Positions 54,888 to 63,435 of a stretch of DNA of 64,000 bases are shown piece by piece. Within the stretch, counting starts at the first letter, position 1. The number at the start of each line of letters is the position of its first letter. Origin of the DNA: Berghia stephanieae (Eukaryota > Mollusca > Gastropoda > Nudibranchia > Aeolidiidae); contig CM067448.1 of NCBI GenBank assembly GCA_034508935.3, positions 51,872,664 through 51,936,663 of the forward strand. Direction: 5' to 3'. The position numbers and the translations under genes are program-made. The notes beneath the pieces were generated by a model. It was not told where the DNA came from, did not search any database, and worked only from the letters and a program-made list of their open reading frames with translations.

Positions 54888-55618
54888 AAATGACAGAGAA
54901 ATACATACACAGAGGAAAAAATGGCAGAGAGGGAAAAGAGAAAATGACAGAGAGAGAGAGAGTGTGTGTAATAGAGGAAAAAAAGAGAAAACGACACACA
55001 GAGAGAAACAAGAGTAAAAGTAAAAGAGAGTATTAATTAATATTAATATTAATACATAGCATCACTCTGTGGCAATGCATCACTTCGTGACACTAAAGGT
55101 ACTCCGTGGCAGTTAAAAGTACACATGCGTAGTTGATGAACTGACACGGTCCTTGGCAATTGACGATTTGACAATTGTCAAGGTCCTTGGCAATTGACGC
55201 TACCTTTTGGAAAAGGTTTGATGAGATGTTGCCAAGTTTAGTTAGAAGGTCAATTTTGATCAAAATGAGTTTTTGTCATAAATGATTAAATCAACCCTTG
55301 TTGTACATCTTCTGGAAATATCAAATAAAACTTTTAAACTTTAAAAAAGAAAAAAGAAAACAACCAGGTCGCCGGTATGTCAATGAACAGCAGAACAGTA
55401 CTGTACAGTGGGCAAGGTCAGCTTAGCCGCATCGTTTGCCTTTAATCAAATTTTGAATTTAAACTGTAAACACAAGAGTCTCTATCATAAATCAAATTTA
55501 TAAATCATACCTGTATAGTAACATTTTTGATATTCAAAATTTTTGAGGTATTTTCTGTGAAAGCATTATGCAAGTTCGAAGCTCGGTAAACACAAGATAT
55601 TCTCATGCAGGCTGCCAT
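38054..55618 (-). CDS. OXA1L: Mitochondrial inner-membrane insertase OXA1L (9 exons)
   Basis: YidC/Oxa1-family insertase that places mitochondrially made and some nuclear-coded proteins into the inner membrane. Exons in transcript order: 55511-55618, 53790-53945, 52519-52750, 46799-46942, 44993-45078, 43615-43779, 43127-43231, 39499-39658, 38054-38226. The frame closes at 442 aa (human about 435). The first 88 residues, from MAACMRISCVYR, are Arg/Ser-rich and fit a mitochondrial presequence. LGLPWWGSII (about 155-165) opens the first membrane segment. MPLFQLPIFVSVFVGLRGMA, GGCLWFPDLT and FPTAMLVYWFTSNVFSLTQV are family hallmarks, and the C-terminal tail is basic, as needed for ribosome contact. 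Intron 3 starts with GC (AG|GCAAGT) and carries a whole hAT transposon. Intron 7 carries the 44-bp minisatellite. Confidence 0.93.
38258..38535 (+). mobile_element. SINE1 copy
   Basis: GTGCGGCTATGTGATATGAC head with a short deletion, and TGGATATTGCGCTAGATAAAAG tail. It begins 32 bp upstream of the last OXA1L exon, antisense to the gene. Confidence 0.8.
38646..39178 (-). mobile_element. SINE1 interrupted by a hAT-like MITE
   Basis: Reverse SINE1 halves (38646-38722 and 38960-39178) flank an insertion at 38723-38952. Confidence 0.75.
38723..38952. mobile_element. hAT-like MITE with CTTAACA duplication
   Basis: Ends CAGACCTGCCAGCCC and GGTTGGCAAGTATG are imperfect inverted repeats. CTTAACA occurs on both sides (7 of 8 expected bases match). 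It is related to 28374-28796. Confidence 0.7.
39178..39300 (-). mobile_element. SINE2 fragment
   Basis: Body segment only (AGAGTACTTTCCACCAGATA, CAGACCCAGCTAC). Confidence 0.55.
40274..40581. repeat. Mixed TAT, TAG, TTC and AAT microsatellites
   Basis: Several trinucleotide tracts with a roughly 75-bp AAT array at 40507-40581, in OXA1L intron 7. Confidence 0.9.
40985..42955. repeat. 44-bp minisatellite with higher-order structure
   Basis: About 45 tandem units of 44 bp, with core ACAAGACACAACATTAGAAA then TACAGATCTATGGG. Units differ in the short GGAAA-to-GACAAG segment (types GAG, GTG, ATATGATAGC, ATATGATGGC, ACATG). The order of types over units 1-16 (41007-41710) recurs in units 17-32 (41711-42414), a 704-bp higher-order repeat; a shorter 5-unit pattern follows. 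There are no unique spacers, so it is not CRISPR. It lies in OXA1L intron 7. Confidence 0.95.
43292..43412 (-). mobile_element. R526 retroposon, short 3' fragment
   Basis: Reverse copy of the terminal 120 bp (TTTTTAAGGGTTTTACGGCG... ATTAAAGCACC), in OXA1L intron 6. Confidence 0.75.
43870..44477. mobile_element. Small TIR element split by an R526 copy
   Basis: Left end CAGTGTAACCCCTGGATAAC and right end ATCCAGAGGTTGCGCTG are inverted repeats of one roughly 80-bp MITE into which the R526 copy inserted. Confidence 0.7.
43922..44447 (-). mobile_element. R526 retroposon, full length, 13-bp target duplication
   Basis: A 526-bp reverse copy flanked by AAGTTATGTTGTT at 43909-43921 and 44448-44460. 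It is the same length and has the same ends as 35011-35536. Confidence 0.88.
44700..44960. repeat. AAT-rich tract and (AGTA)n
   Basis: Imperfect AAT/AATC repeats (to about 44840) and a short AGTA array at 44938-44958. Confidence 0.8.
45226..45440 (-). mobile_element. LINE C-terminal fragment
   Basis: The minus strand is open for about 70 codons: GRPITTLPVILNKNLTTLGQ, then DLENLRTLAEDRQYWRHLTQ. This is the typical end of an RTE/Jockey-group LINE protein (RGRP...L..LAxDRxxWR). It is only a fragment, in OXA1L intron 4. Confidence 0.55.
45441..45558 (+). mobile_element. Relic of TATAGATAG MITE
   Basis: Internal portion only (ACACACAAAATTGTGTGTAACC, with GAGCTGAGTGATATCAAC). Confidence 0.5.
45548..45768 (-). 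mobile_element. SINE1, head missing
   Basis: Reverse SINE1 tail and body, truncated before the tRNA-like head. Confidence 0.75.
46207..46382. repeat. Four-unit 44-bp AT-rich tandem repeat
   Basis: Units AATAATGAATTTTGCAGAAA and AAATAAGTAAATTTTGCA repeat four times at about 44 bp. The sequence is unrelated to the large minisatellite. Confidence 0.8.
46970..47345. repeat. (AAT)n and (GAA)n microsatellites
   Basis: An AAT array (46970-47055), scattered AAT/ATG repeats, then about 120 bp of AGA repeats (47222-47345). Confidence 0.95.
47345..47558 (+). mobile_element. TTAA-type MITE, 5'-incomplete
   Basis: Third copy of the family at 19414-20048, ending GATTGAGTGAGTTAA. Confidence 0.6.
47636..47765 (+). 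mobile_element. R526 retroposon, 3' fragment
   Basis: Ends TGGCGCTGATATGACC... AAACCCTTAAAAACAAAC. Confidence 0.7.
47815..47893 (-). mobile_element. SINE1 tail fragment
   Basis: TTAAATAGTGCAAAAGC and CAAAGTGTTTTACAAATGG. The preceding CTTGGTGGGATCCTGTG also precedes the SINE1 at 61440, so the two share a longer 3' end variant. Confidence 0.6.
47930..48325 (-). mobile_element. R526 retroposon, partial
   Basis: Reverse copy from CATATCAGCGCCG to GCCAGGACAAAAC; its 5' end runs into an AAT microsatellite (48330-48404). Confidence 0.75.
48330..48404. repeat. (AAT)n microsatellite
   Basis: Roughly 75 bp of AAT repeats directly joined to the R526 5' end. Confidence 0.95.
48771..52415 (-). mobile_element. 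Full-length hAT DNA transposon
   Basis: The element is 3645 bp long. Left end AAGGGATGTAAAT and right end ATTTACATCCCTG form a 13-bp inverted repeat with one mismatch. Flanks GTTGCTAT and TCTGCTAT agree in 6 of 8 positions, fitting an aged hAT target duplication. TTCTGAA/TTCAGAA motifs cluster near both ends, possibly transposase-binding subterminal repeats. It contains one uninterrupted transposase gene and sits in OXA1L intron 3, same strand as the gene. Confidence 0.88.
48957..51599 (-). CDS. hAT-superfamily transposase, uninterrupted
   Basis: An 880-codon single-exon protein. Residues 60-95 hold a BED-like zinc finger (C65, C68, H85, H91). The RNase H-like catalytic core shows candidate acidic residues D240 (SLNIDEST), D308 (SVLSDSAAYM) and E704 (PRVESSFSVMNN). 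A DVCHHIHN motif (about 337-344) follows the second Asp. The stretch from about 690 to 735 (RVESSFS...TTNRLDVGTYEAIHK) is the C-terminal dimerisation domain. The C-terminus is Lys/Ser-rich with a possible nuclear signal (KRMKTK, LKRK). No stops or frameshifts were seen. The surrounding inverted ends say this is the element's own transposase rather than a host gene. Function outside transposition cannot be excluded. Confidence 0.88.
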   Translation of the reverse strand: MKMASTKVTESKSKHRFVDRQSPIDVIDVTSTNKFRWEWLSLKDNLGDFFSSYIRKIEKDGFAWCCLCKSEIKYSGGGVRCLKVHSKSKSHERNRAIDISNQRLPAAMQATRDKIDGTFSSSSLTTLPLPYGAAPNLDSLGLAREDSTVPTGPRPVSQKDRITHQEAFLCSFMAEHTLPLSMAPHLIQFAQELAKDQKSLAQMHMERQTATYKLRYGLSELEHVRLVKVLQNSPFSLNIDESTSKGSKKRVLNVLVCYYCNHLKKSVCDLYASIEMTIVNAETVFEAVRNQFLKDQIPFTNLISVLSDSAAYMRGSLNGFQTRLKEVAPHIIDIDGDVCHHIHNAVKKFTSILDSKGMLIRLLDDLFGDFDYSSDIRDDLKEICRLMELPEHTPIQRAGHRWMSIYDASVRFLEIKDALTIFYSVWLTVEEKKEQQQKISALLRHVKKDSKTRIMLILHRLKNKKLTPAGRERNRRIVCKLFMKSKESLLLVNTIVSILPLFKSFILTFEKKEPMVHRLFDEAVLVFKTFLTCFLTHEYVNEFSRDISKISIDCDKIHPLKRIYVGDATQKILIDMDSQEANAFRKTVLSAFRETGKYLKFKLPITNKNLALLSTIDPELCGHSRASLGLQDIYDLLPTIVKPEDKDTFSTAASTLQSDTKFISSIKEKKLDRWWTEVISNPQYEILGPVIRACLSIFTGPRVESSFSVMNNIITGTTNRLDVGTYEAIHKIKYKFLKCEKSCVEYFHREDPVHSPVDSALCYYMQTAGKRMKTKHEKPAKAKVSKIKKVSVHQRADEVRIAIEQNKPTGPLSKTEEKEISMPSLKRKFVDTDVCSSSSSSCDSSRPTCSGGSSDKSIIIKQPSKKMKSGDDHRSFFKGK
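53488..53756. repeat. Foldback element with GAGCCCGAAAC motifs
   Basis: Inverted arms (AACAGCTTCAAAAAAGAAC and TACCAAACACAG with their complements) surround a roughly 60-bp centre. It ends just before OXA1L exon 2. Related to 37698-37980 and 63725-63795. Confidence 0.6.
54318..54384. repeat. Two-unit tandem repeat
   Basis: GCATGTGGTGATTTCAGTC occurs twice, about 38 bp apart, in OXA1L intron 1. Confidence 0.7.
54805..54888. repeat. (GA)n microsatellite and short G-run
   Basis: About 75 bp of GA repeats in OXA1L intron 1; frames across it are low-complexity. Confidence 0.95.
55160..55325. repeat. Unclassified repeat shared with 59745-59890
   Basis: Both copies contain GCCAAGTTT, GGAGGTCAATTTTGAT-like sequence, TTGTCATAAATGA and AAATCAACCCTT. 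The element type is unknown. Confidence 0.55.
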
Positions 55619-55985
55619 CTTTTTTACATTTGAAGTGGTATCAGTCATAAATATAGTACTCAGCCCTTTTTATTTTTTCCTCGGCCAACAATAATCAAGG
55701 AGATAAATAAAAAGTGTAATACAAATAAATTAAATAATGAACAAATAAAATAGTATAATTTTAAAGCATCGATTAAGCTGTAGGACCACACACATGACAA
55801 GAAAGCAAAAATATAACAAACATTTCGTACAGAAAGAGAAAAATAATTTGTATATGTAATAACTGTACTTGAAATAGAAAGTTGTTCTATTGTGATTCCG
55901 TCCGACACTCGAAGAGAGAAGGAGTAAGACACGAACAAGGCAACATAACTGTTTTGAGACAAGAAAAGTCCTTAGCCTAAATACG
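55619..55985. promoter_or_regulatory. Shared OXA1L/SMIM13 upstream interval
   Basis: Only 367 bp separate the OXA1L start (minus) and the SMIM13 start (plus), so both 5' UTRs and promoters must fit here. No TATA or CCAAT pair was convincing. No local repeat family is inserted, unlike almost everywhere else in the window. Confidence 0.6.
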
Positions 55986-57721
55986 ATGGCTTGGGACGAT
56001 GTGCTGAAAGAAACTCTGAGTGTTATATTCTCTGTCATTGTCACTTTGGTTTTGATAGTTTTAGGTAAGTGGTATAACTTCAAGTGTTTAAAAACTAAAC
56101 ACTCTAGACTCTAGATCTCAGACTCGGGAGAGTTGTTCTTCTTTGTGTCTGCTTGTAGTTACCTATCTAGGTAGTGTGTATGTAGTCACTAGCGAGTCGA
56201 CATCACATGACTTGTTCAGAAAAAGGAGTCCCCTCTACTCCCAACGATTGCCGTTAATAAATCAAAATTATAAAATATAGATAGTCTAGACTCTAGATCT
56301 AAGATATATTCTTACTTTTAAAACAACAGTTAAAATTTGGAGATGGATTCATTGATTTGTTCAGTCCAGAGAGTCAGAAGTGGGCCTAAAAAAAATGCTC
56401 CCTCATAAAAGAAAAAAAAAACCCAACTATTTTCTCAGCTCAGGTCTGCGCCAGATTATGTTCACTGTGACATTTTGAAAGAAAACTTTCTCAATAAAAC
56501 CATTCATGTGATTTTTAAAATATTGAAATATGAACTTGACCGTCGGGTTAAGTTTGTCTATTAGAGCGCGCCACTCTGTACAATCTTGATGAGTCACATT
56601 GAAATATGGGCAGCTCTATTTCTCAGAAGATTCTGGAAAATGAACTTGAAGTCTATTTCCCTGAACACTCTGGAAATAAACTTGAACTCTATGTCTCGGA
56701 ACACTCTGGAAATAAACTTGAACTCTATGTCTCGGAACATTTGATGAAAAATACTTGAACTCTAATTCAGCAGATACTCGAATGTTCAGCAAAATAATGC
56801 TGAACTCTATTTTCCTGAATAACCCGTAAAATAAGGCTATTGTTATACAGACTCCAAGTTTTTTCTTATTCTTTATTTATTTGTTTTTGTTGTTGTTAAG
56901 AAAAGACAGAAGAGAGATTGCAAGTTGACAGCTGTCCAACGCAAAAATGATTTTAATTTTAAGTTTATTTTTTATTTTATTATAATTTTTGTTTGTTTTT
57001 TGTTTCAGCTTTCATTTTTTTTTTAATTCTTCAATTTTCTTTGGGGGCGGTTATGGTTATAAAGACTCCAATCCGAATAGCCTTGATGGTGAGGGGCCCA
57101 GTTTTTTCCTTCATCTTTATTTCTGGTCTTTTTTGTTTGTTATTTTTTTGTTGTTGTTAAAAAAAAATCAGAGGAGAGATTGCAAGTTGCCAGCCGTCCA
57201 ACACAAAAATTATTTTTCTTTTCTTTTTTTGTTTCAGTTTTCATTTTTATTTATTTTTTCGTTCTTCAATTTTCTCTTTGTTTAAAAAATTCATTTATTT
57301 TGAGGGAGGGTATTATCTAGCTCTAGAACATGCTTCCTCCCGGTAGAAATGGCAGAATTATGAAAGATGTCGCCAAACGGATACTGGAAATTGTTAGAAG
57401 AAATAGAGTTCAGGTTTATTTCATTAAGCATTAGGACAATTAGTCACTTCGTTGAAATAATTTGGCATATCCATATTCATTGTGAACTGCACACATATTT
57501 TCTCCAATACTTTGTGTCAGATGTCAGCTTAGTTTCATATTTATTTATGTTCATTCAAACAATTTCCTTTTGTTTTCTACACAGCTTGGATGGTGATGTG
57601 GCATTTCTTCTTGTCCAAAATTCGATTCCTACGGGAAATAATCTCACCTGACAGCAACGGAACTGGCTCTGATTCAAAAGCAAAACACAGGAAAGAGCGA
57701 AGACAGAGAAAGGATTTATGA
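55986..57721 (+). CDS. SMIM13: Small integral membrane protein 13-like (2 exons)
   Basis: Exons 55986-56064 and 57585-57721 (GT-AG, phase 1) encode 71 aa. Residues 9-34 (about TLSVIFSVIVTLVLIVLAWM) form one membrane segment. It is followed by VMWHFFLSKIRFLREIISP, which matches VWHLFLSKFKFLREL of vertebrate SMIM13 almost position by position. The C-terminus is short and basic (KHRKERRQRKDL); vertebrate SMIM13 is about 91 aa with a longer acidic tail. The molecular role of SMIM13 is not established. The gene is divergent from OXA1L, so the two may be co-expressed. Identification rests on the WHxFLSKxxFLRE block. Confidence 0.85.
56595..56790. repeat. Roughly 37-bp degenerate tandem repeat
   Basis: Units containing CTGGAAATAAACTTGAACTC and TATGTCTCGGAACA; about five units with decreasing identity, in the SMIM13 intron. 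Confidence 0.75.
56840..57260. repeat. Two-unit local duplication in the SMIM13 intron
   Basis: Segments near 56840-57050 and 57060-57270 share AGACTCCAA, GAGAGATTGCAAGTTG and CGTCCAACnCAAAAAT-type sequence, about 265 bp apart. Confidence 0.6.
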
Positions 57722-58253
57722 TGTTTGCTTGTTTTCCCATGTACAATTTTGTAAATTTGGATTATAACTATCTATATGATTATCGTTATTATGCAATTAT
57801 TGCCAAATAACTTTGTGGTTGGGTTTGGATTATTGAAAATGTTGTGTCTTGTTTGAATTTCAAAATGGCTTTTGGTGTGAGATTTAAGAAATGAATGGTT
57901 CGATAAGTTTGGTATTGGTAAATGGATAATGAAGTCGGATGTTTAAGTTAAAGTGAAATTTAAAGTTTATGACAGTGTGTATATTACCATTTTTTATATA
58001 ATATAACGCATAATTTATGACAGGCAATGTATGTGTGAAACTGTAATGTGTTTTTTTTTTTTCTTTTCAATTCATCAAAAGGGGCCAAAATTATTTTCTT
58101 CACAGTTTTAATAAGTGGACTCAGATCTGCTGCTGTCTTCAACTTTGCAGGGCAATGCCATTTGTCACTTAGAAATTGTCAAGTGAACATGTTTCATCTT
58201 CTATTGATGGGTATTCGTTTATTAAGTAAAATACTCAGCATTATTGCCCACCA
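57722..58253. other. SMIM13 3' UTR and flank
   Basis: Non-coding. No perfect AATAAA soon after the stop was convincing, so the transcript end is unassigned. Confidence 0.4.
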
Positions 58254-58326
58254 GATCGATCTTCCCAACACATATTTGTGTGTAACCTTAATCATTTATA
58301 TACGGACTAAGAGAATTTAGTGAGAA
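58254..58326 (+). mobile_element. Relic of TATAGATAG MITE
   Basis: Short internal fragment (CCCAACACATATTTGTGTGTAA, TTTAGTGAGAAG). Confidence 0.45.
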
Positions 58327-58337
58327 GTCTTCACCCA

Positions 58338-58625
58338 ATGGGGGCCCCGATAGCTCAGTTGGAAGAGCACTCACTTCACATGCAAAGGGACCAAAATCGA
58401 TCCCGATCCCGGGTGCAGTCAAAAAAATTTTCTGACCCCTGTCCACCCAGCAGTGAGTGGGTAGCTGAGTCTGTTAGATTTGGCAGAAAGTACTTTGCAA
58501 TAGACTAGCGTCCTGTCCAAAGGATAGCAAGCAATTGCTATTGTCCGTTTCATGCTATAGAAACCGGGATAAACTCCGGCTCCGTGGTTCACTTGGCTCT
58601 GAAGGACGTCGCCCAATTGGAGGCC
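58338..58625 (+). mobile_element. SINE2, best-preserved copy
   Basis: Starts GGGGGCCCCGATAGCTCAGT. The tRNA-like part includes AGCTCAGTTGGAAGAGCAC and a B-box relic ATCGATCCCG. The body ends at CAATTGGAGGCC, where an R526 copy inserted. Confidence 0.78.
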
Positions 58626-59133
58626 TCCCATAGCGGGCAGGGAGGTACATACTGTGTCTTCTATCCCCTTATATCTGTTATCCAACATGCTTTCTGTCTT
58701 TGTCTCGGAATGAGATTACTTGGTTTTGTCCTGGCACTGGCCGGAATCCTAGCTGGGAGGGAAACAATCAAATGCAGTTATTGTTTTGGGAGATGATATT
58801 TTTTTCCTTGTAAATCATCTCTCTGTTATGTATTATTATTTTTATTTTGAATGTATAATGTAAGCATTTGAGTGTGTTCCTCTTTGTTGGATTTTGTGCT
58901 TGTGTCTGGATGAGACTTGTAGGTGATTTCAAACTAAGTACATTGGTGGTGTGCTCTTGGAATCTACATCTGATCCCTATTTGTTCTCAATTCCCCTTTG
59001 TCTTACTTTTTCTTGGGTGCTGTAATTGTAATTCTAGAACTTTTTACTATCCCATTTTCTTCCTTTTTACTGGCGCTGATATAACCTAAATGTGTTGCAA
59101 GCGCCGTAAAACCCTTAAAAACAAAAACAACAA
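58626..59133 (+). mobile_element. R526 retroposon, 508 bp, 13-bp target duplication
   Basis: Flanked by CCAATTGGAGGCC at 58613-58625 and 59134-59146. Compared with the 526-bp copies it lacks the first 18 bp, as expected for 5' truncation during target-primed reverse transcription. Confidence 0.88.
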
Positions 59134-59423
59134 CCAATTGGAGGCCTAAAAAGAGCTGAGTGGTCAAAAATCAACTTTTTTCATTCTAAATGGTAGAGTG
59201 AACATTTCTGAAATTATTTCACTTATATGTATGTTCGTATGAATATGATAAACTTTTATTTATCGATATAGAATAGCAAAAATTATGGGGATGTTTATTT
59301 GATTTGATGTATTTGAAAAGTTCATGAAGTCAATTTTATACATAATCACCTCAGGGATGAATCACAATCAGGTTCTGTACGCAATGTTAAATGTTACAGT
59401 GAATTAAAAAATAAATAGAAATT

Positions 59424-59738
59424 GAGCTTTTATAGAGCGCAATGTCCACAAAATGTGCTCACAACGCTTTACAAGCCGTCCCTGGCCAACACAGCAACAT
59501 TTAACATTTAGAACGGGATATGGCGCCTGATAGGCGATGTTACAATTTTTTCGGACAGAGACAGCGCTGTTAACAGTCAGATACTCGTTTTACACCTGAG
59601 TACGGTGAGAATGTAAGTAAAGAGCCTTCTCCAAGGCCTCAACTATGTGCCGAGTGAGGCTCGAACCCAGGACCTTCCAATCCGAATGTGATTGTCATAC
59701 CACTAGACCACATAGCCGCACAGACCACATAGCCGCAC
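59424..59738 (-). mobile_element. SINE1, full length with duplicated head
   Basis: Reverse copy. CCACATAGCCGCACA occurs twice in tandem at the head end. Confidence 0.82.
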
Positions 59739-60213
59739 ATGAATGACATAATCAGTTGGATGGTGAAAAGGTTTGAACTGAGATATTGCCAAGTTTTGTT
59801 AGGAGGTCAATTTTGATTTTAAAAATGAGTTCTTGTCATAAATGACTAAATCAACCCTTTTTGTACATCTTCGGGAAATATCAAAGCTTAATTTCACTTC
59901 TAAATATTTTTTACAGCTAGTCAAGTTGAAAAAGTATGAAATTTGAGAAAAGTTGCTGGATACCTTTCCCATACATCTGACCATAACTTCATGAAAAAAT
60001 CACCCGGTTTACTTCAAATAAAAAATTAAAATGATCTTGTGAGCATATTCTTTCAGAAAATGCAACAACAAAAAATGCAAATCTAAATTTTTCACCTTCC
60101 GACTGATTATGTCATGCACTGACACATATAATATCTTGGATTTATTCAAGTCTGTTCTGTTGTAGACCAAAACTTTGTTAATCTTTATATGTGAATTTTT
60201 AAAAAAACAAAAG

Positions 60214-60440
60214 CTTGAGCTGTTCTGTAGGGCAATATCTATTAAATGTGCTCAAAGTGCTTTACAAAGGGTCCCAAGATGATGGCAACACTTAAAATAT
60301 AGCACTGTGGCACTGTGAGTCACATTTACAATTTTTTTCGAAAGAGACAATGCTGTTACTCAGTACTCATTTTACTCCTGAGTATATGATAGAATGTGAG
60401 TCAAGAGTCTTTTCCAGGGACACAATTATGCGCTATATTT
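60214..60440 (-). mobile_element. SINE1, degenerate
   Basis: Reverse body and tail (ATTAAATGTGCTCAAAGTGC), head lost. Confidence 0.6.
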
Positions 60441-61129
60441 ATGTGTATCTATATTGTCAACTGAAGAGTTTGACAAATCCCTTCAGAAACTTCCCATGTA
60501 TACTTTCTGTAAGTGCTTTGTTCCAGCTGAGTGTCAGTTTGAACTCTACGAAATAGTAATTATTGTAAGGTCAACGTTATGAAGCATTTTCCGATCTCGA
60601 AAAAGGCACTAGTTGTTATATTAATATTAATATCAACTTTGTTGTCATCATCATCATTATCATTAATGGTTGATATATTTAATGTGCTTCTGATAAACAA
60701 AAAAATTTCAAATAATGCAATAGTTATTATAATATTACATTATATCTATATGATATTGTTTTCTTGTTTTTTTTTATCTTTGGTATCCTATCATCAAAAA
60801 AATGTATATATAAATGAATTTTATAATTAAATATATTATATTGTTGATACATAGAATTAAATTAATGAACTTCTATAAATTGAGCTGGATGTTTATCTTG
60901 CCAAAGTTGAGAGACATATTTATGTGTCATGTATATATTTGAATTTGGATGTGTGAGTGTGTTTTGTAAACACTCGATTATTGTGAGATGAAATTTTTAG
61001 ATGTAAAAAAAGAAAAATTAACATAGAGAAAGTTTATTAAAGCCATGAAAACTCATCATATGATTTGTGAATGGAGAAAAATAAACCAAGAACGAATTTG
61101 TAGCAATGGTTAAAAGTTTTGTTTATATG
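60441..61129. other. AT-rich intergenic, nothing recognised
   Basis: A hydrophobic open frame at 60579-60830 is AT-driven and has no family similarity that I recognise. Confidence 0.4.
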
Positions 61130-61345
61130 CAGCTTTGCAGTATGGATGACACTGCCTTCAGATTGGTATGTCACTGGTTTAGGTCTCAATCTGGACAGTG
61201 CAAAGTTGATTCCTTGGAAAAGACACTTTACTCACATTCCCTCCCTGCACTCAAAAGTAAAATGAGTATCTATCTGGCCGATAACGGCATTGTCTCTGTT
61301 GAAAACAATGCTGTCACTGGCCAGACTCTTGATCTCCAGTCCTTG
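61130..61345 (+). mobile_element. SINE1, degenerate
   Basis: Recognised by TTGATTCCTTGGAAAAGAC, TTTACTCACATTCCCTC and TAAAATGAGTATC. Confidence 0.55.
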
Positions 61346-61439
61346 TAGCCGAGGTGTATTGTATGTTTGTTGACTTATTGATTGATATGCCATTTGTAAC
61401 CGAGTCGAGCTTTTGTCTCTTGGTGGGATCCTGTGTTAC

Positions 61440-61955
61440 ACGAGCATTTAAATAGCGCAATATCAACTACACATGTTCAAAGCGCTTTACAAAGAGTCCC
61501 TAGCCAACAGTAATACTTAACATGTAGTTCATGTAGGACGATACACGATGCCTGTTAGTCGATATAATAATATTACAAATTTTTTTTTTTGAACAGAGAC
61601 AATGCTGTTAACAGCTAGGTACCGTCAATTGGGGTAACTTTGCCTAATGGGGAAACTTTGCTCTTGAATTGTGAACCAATAAGAGATTGTTTAGTTTTAT
61701 GGGAATTATTTCCTTTGATAAATATTTAATTCTTTAACGGGTACAATAATTGCAAAAAAGCTGAGATTATTCAAAATGATTCAAATTCACAGATGCAAAG
61801 TTTCCCCTTGAGACAAAGTTACCCCAGTTGACGGTACCTATTTTACACCTGAGTATGGTGAGAGAATGTGAGTAAAGAGCCTTTTCCAAGGACTCAACTA
61901 TGTGCCACTCGGAACGGAACTTGAACCCTGGACCATCCACAAGACCACATAGCTG
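61440..61955 (-). mobile_element. SINE1 interrupted by a TA-flanked MITE
   Basis: Reverse SINE1 halves (61440-61619 and 61837-61955) flank a 213-bp insertion. Confidence 0.75.
61622..61834. mobile_element. MITE with long inverted ends, TA duplication
   Basis: Ends CCGTCAATTGGGGTAAC and GTTACCCCAGTTGACGG extend inward to about 42 bp of inverted repeat with few mismatches. TA lies on both sides. This fits a Tc1/mariner-type non-autonomous element. Confidence 0.82.
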
Positions 61956-62014
61956 TTAGTATCTCGGACACAAGGATGATTTTCTCACAGATTTTTTTGT
62001 TGTTCTCTTTTTGA

Positions 62015-62385
62015 GTTGTTCCCCTTTGTCTTCCTTTCCCTTGGATGCTTGGAAGTGCAGAGATCCGTTTTCTGTTTAGTTACCGACCATCACCTTCCTA
62101 CTTACTGGTGTGGACATGAACTAATATATAAAATCTCTAAAACTAAGAACAAAAACAAGCTTTATAATCATTAGGCTTGTAAGTTAGTACAGAGATCTGT
62201 TTTCTGTTTAGTTTTCCATCACCATCCAACTGACTGGCACTGATATGAGCTAATATCAGGGTTGCCAATTCAGGAGGCAAAAACTTACTGAACTTTTACA
62301 CAAACACCTTGAGTGACCCATTTCTGAGTGCTCACTCCAGTAAAAATTGTTGAAAGTGCCGTAAAACCCTAAAAACCAAAACATC
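62015..62385 (+). mobile_element. R526-related sequence, degenerate
   Basis: CCCCTTTGTCTTCCTTTCCC, TTACTGGTGTGGACATGAAC and GCCGTAAAACCCTAAAAACC suggest an old copy with internal duplication. Confidence 0.5.
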
Positions 62386-62825
62386 CTTGGGACAAGCAAA
62401 GACATTTGAGAAAACTGTGTTGGAGTTGGAGTGTATCACTAAAACATTTGGAAATAACTTGTTTTAGGCCCTTTCTGAGGACGGTAAAGCAACGTACTGT
62501 GTCCTAAATTGAAGGGGAAGTGTGTCGGCAAAAGAAAAAAAACAACATGAAATTAAACAAATATATTTAAAAAAAAAAAAAAAATCTAGCTAATTTTCTT
62601 TTCATATCAACATTGAAATTTATTTAATTTCCCTTTTTTTATTTCACATGATCCATTATTGCAGATAGGAATGACGTCACAGTGTACTTTCGTACACCAA
62701 AACTCACACATTAACAAGAAACAAGATAAAATTGATACAGATTTATTGTGTATAAAAATATTTTAAACAATCTTAGGAATTGGGTATACCAAACTTTCTC
62801 ACCCTGTATTTTACAGATGTTGCTG

Positions 62826-63112
62826 AAAAAAGCATGGAACACGAGGTTTTGTGGACAAGTGGTGTGACAATCGCCTTAGGTTTTGGGCTTGAGTTTGAGT
62901 CCCACTTTGAGCAGAAAGTTGAGTCCTTGGCTCTTTACTCACATTCTCTCATTATACTCTGGTGTAAAAGGAGTACCTGGCTATAAGGGTGTTGTCTTTG
63001 TTGGAAAACAAAAATGTCTCATTCTAGTACATGTTAAAGAGCTGCTTTTGACTGGGGACCCTTTGTAAAGCGCTTTGAGCATTTTTAGTGGGTATTGCGC
63101 TGTAATAAAATG
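62826..63112 (+). mobile_element. SINE1, degenerate
   Basis: GTGGTGTGACAATCGCC head region, TTTACTCACATTCTCTC, and TTGTAAAGCGCTTTGAGC tail. Confidence 0.65.
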
Positions 63113-63184
63113 CTTGGGAAAAGGAATCAAGACAAGGCTAGAAAATAAAGAGCCTCAGAATAGAATGATGGACCTTCTTTAACT

Positions 63185-63423
63185 TTAACCCTCTCCTTAC
63201 CACCTACAGCAAAATCGTCACATTTGTTACGACACAATATACATTTTTTATCTTATTTAGATTTATTTTGCAGATCGCAATGATCTTTGTTTAATTAATA
63301 AGAACATAAAGTTGTTTTGTAGAGAGATTGATTGAATTTTAAAAAATCAATTTTTCTGCTGGGTAAGCCTGCCATTTTGGGGAAAATACTGAAACTGAAA
63401 ATGGTGGGTAAGGAGAGAGTTAA
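63185..63423. mobile_element. TTAA-flanked MITE, second copy
   Basis: Same ends and interior as 36860-37094 (TTAACCCTCTCCTTACCACC; GGTAAGGAGAGAGTTAA). Confidence 0.78.
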
Positions 63424-63435
63424 CCAGTTAACTGC

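Noticed and set aside
60579-60830. Hydrophobic 83-codon frame as a small membrane protein
   Set aside because: AT-rich composition explains it; no family similarity, splice partner or promoter signal was seen.
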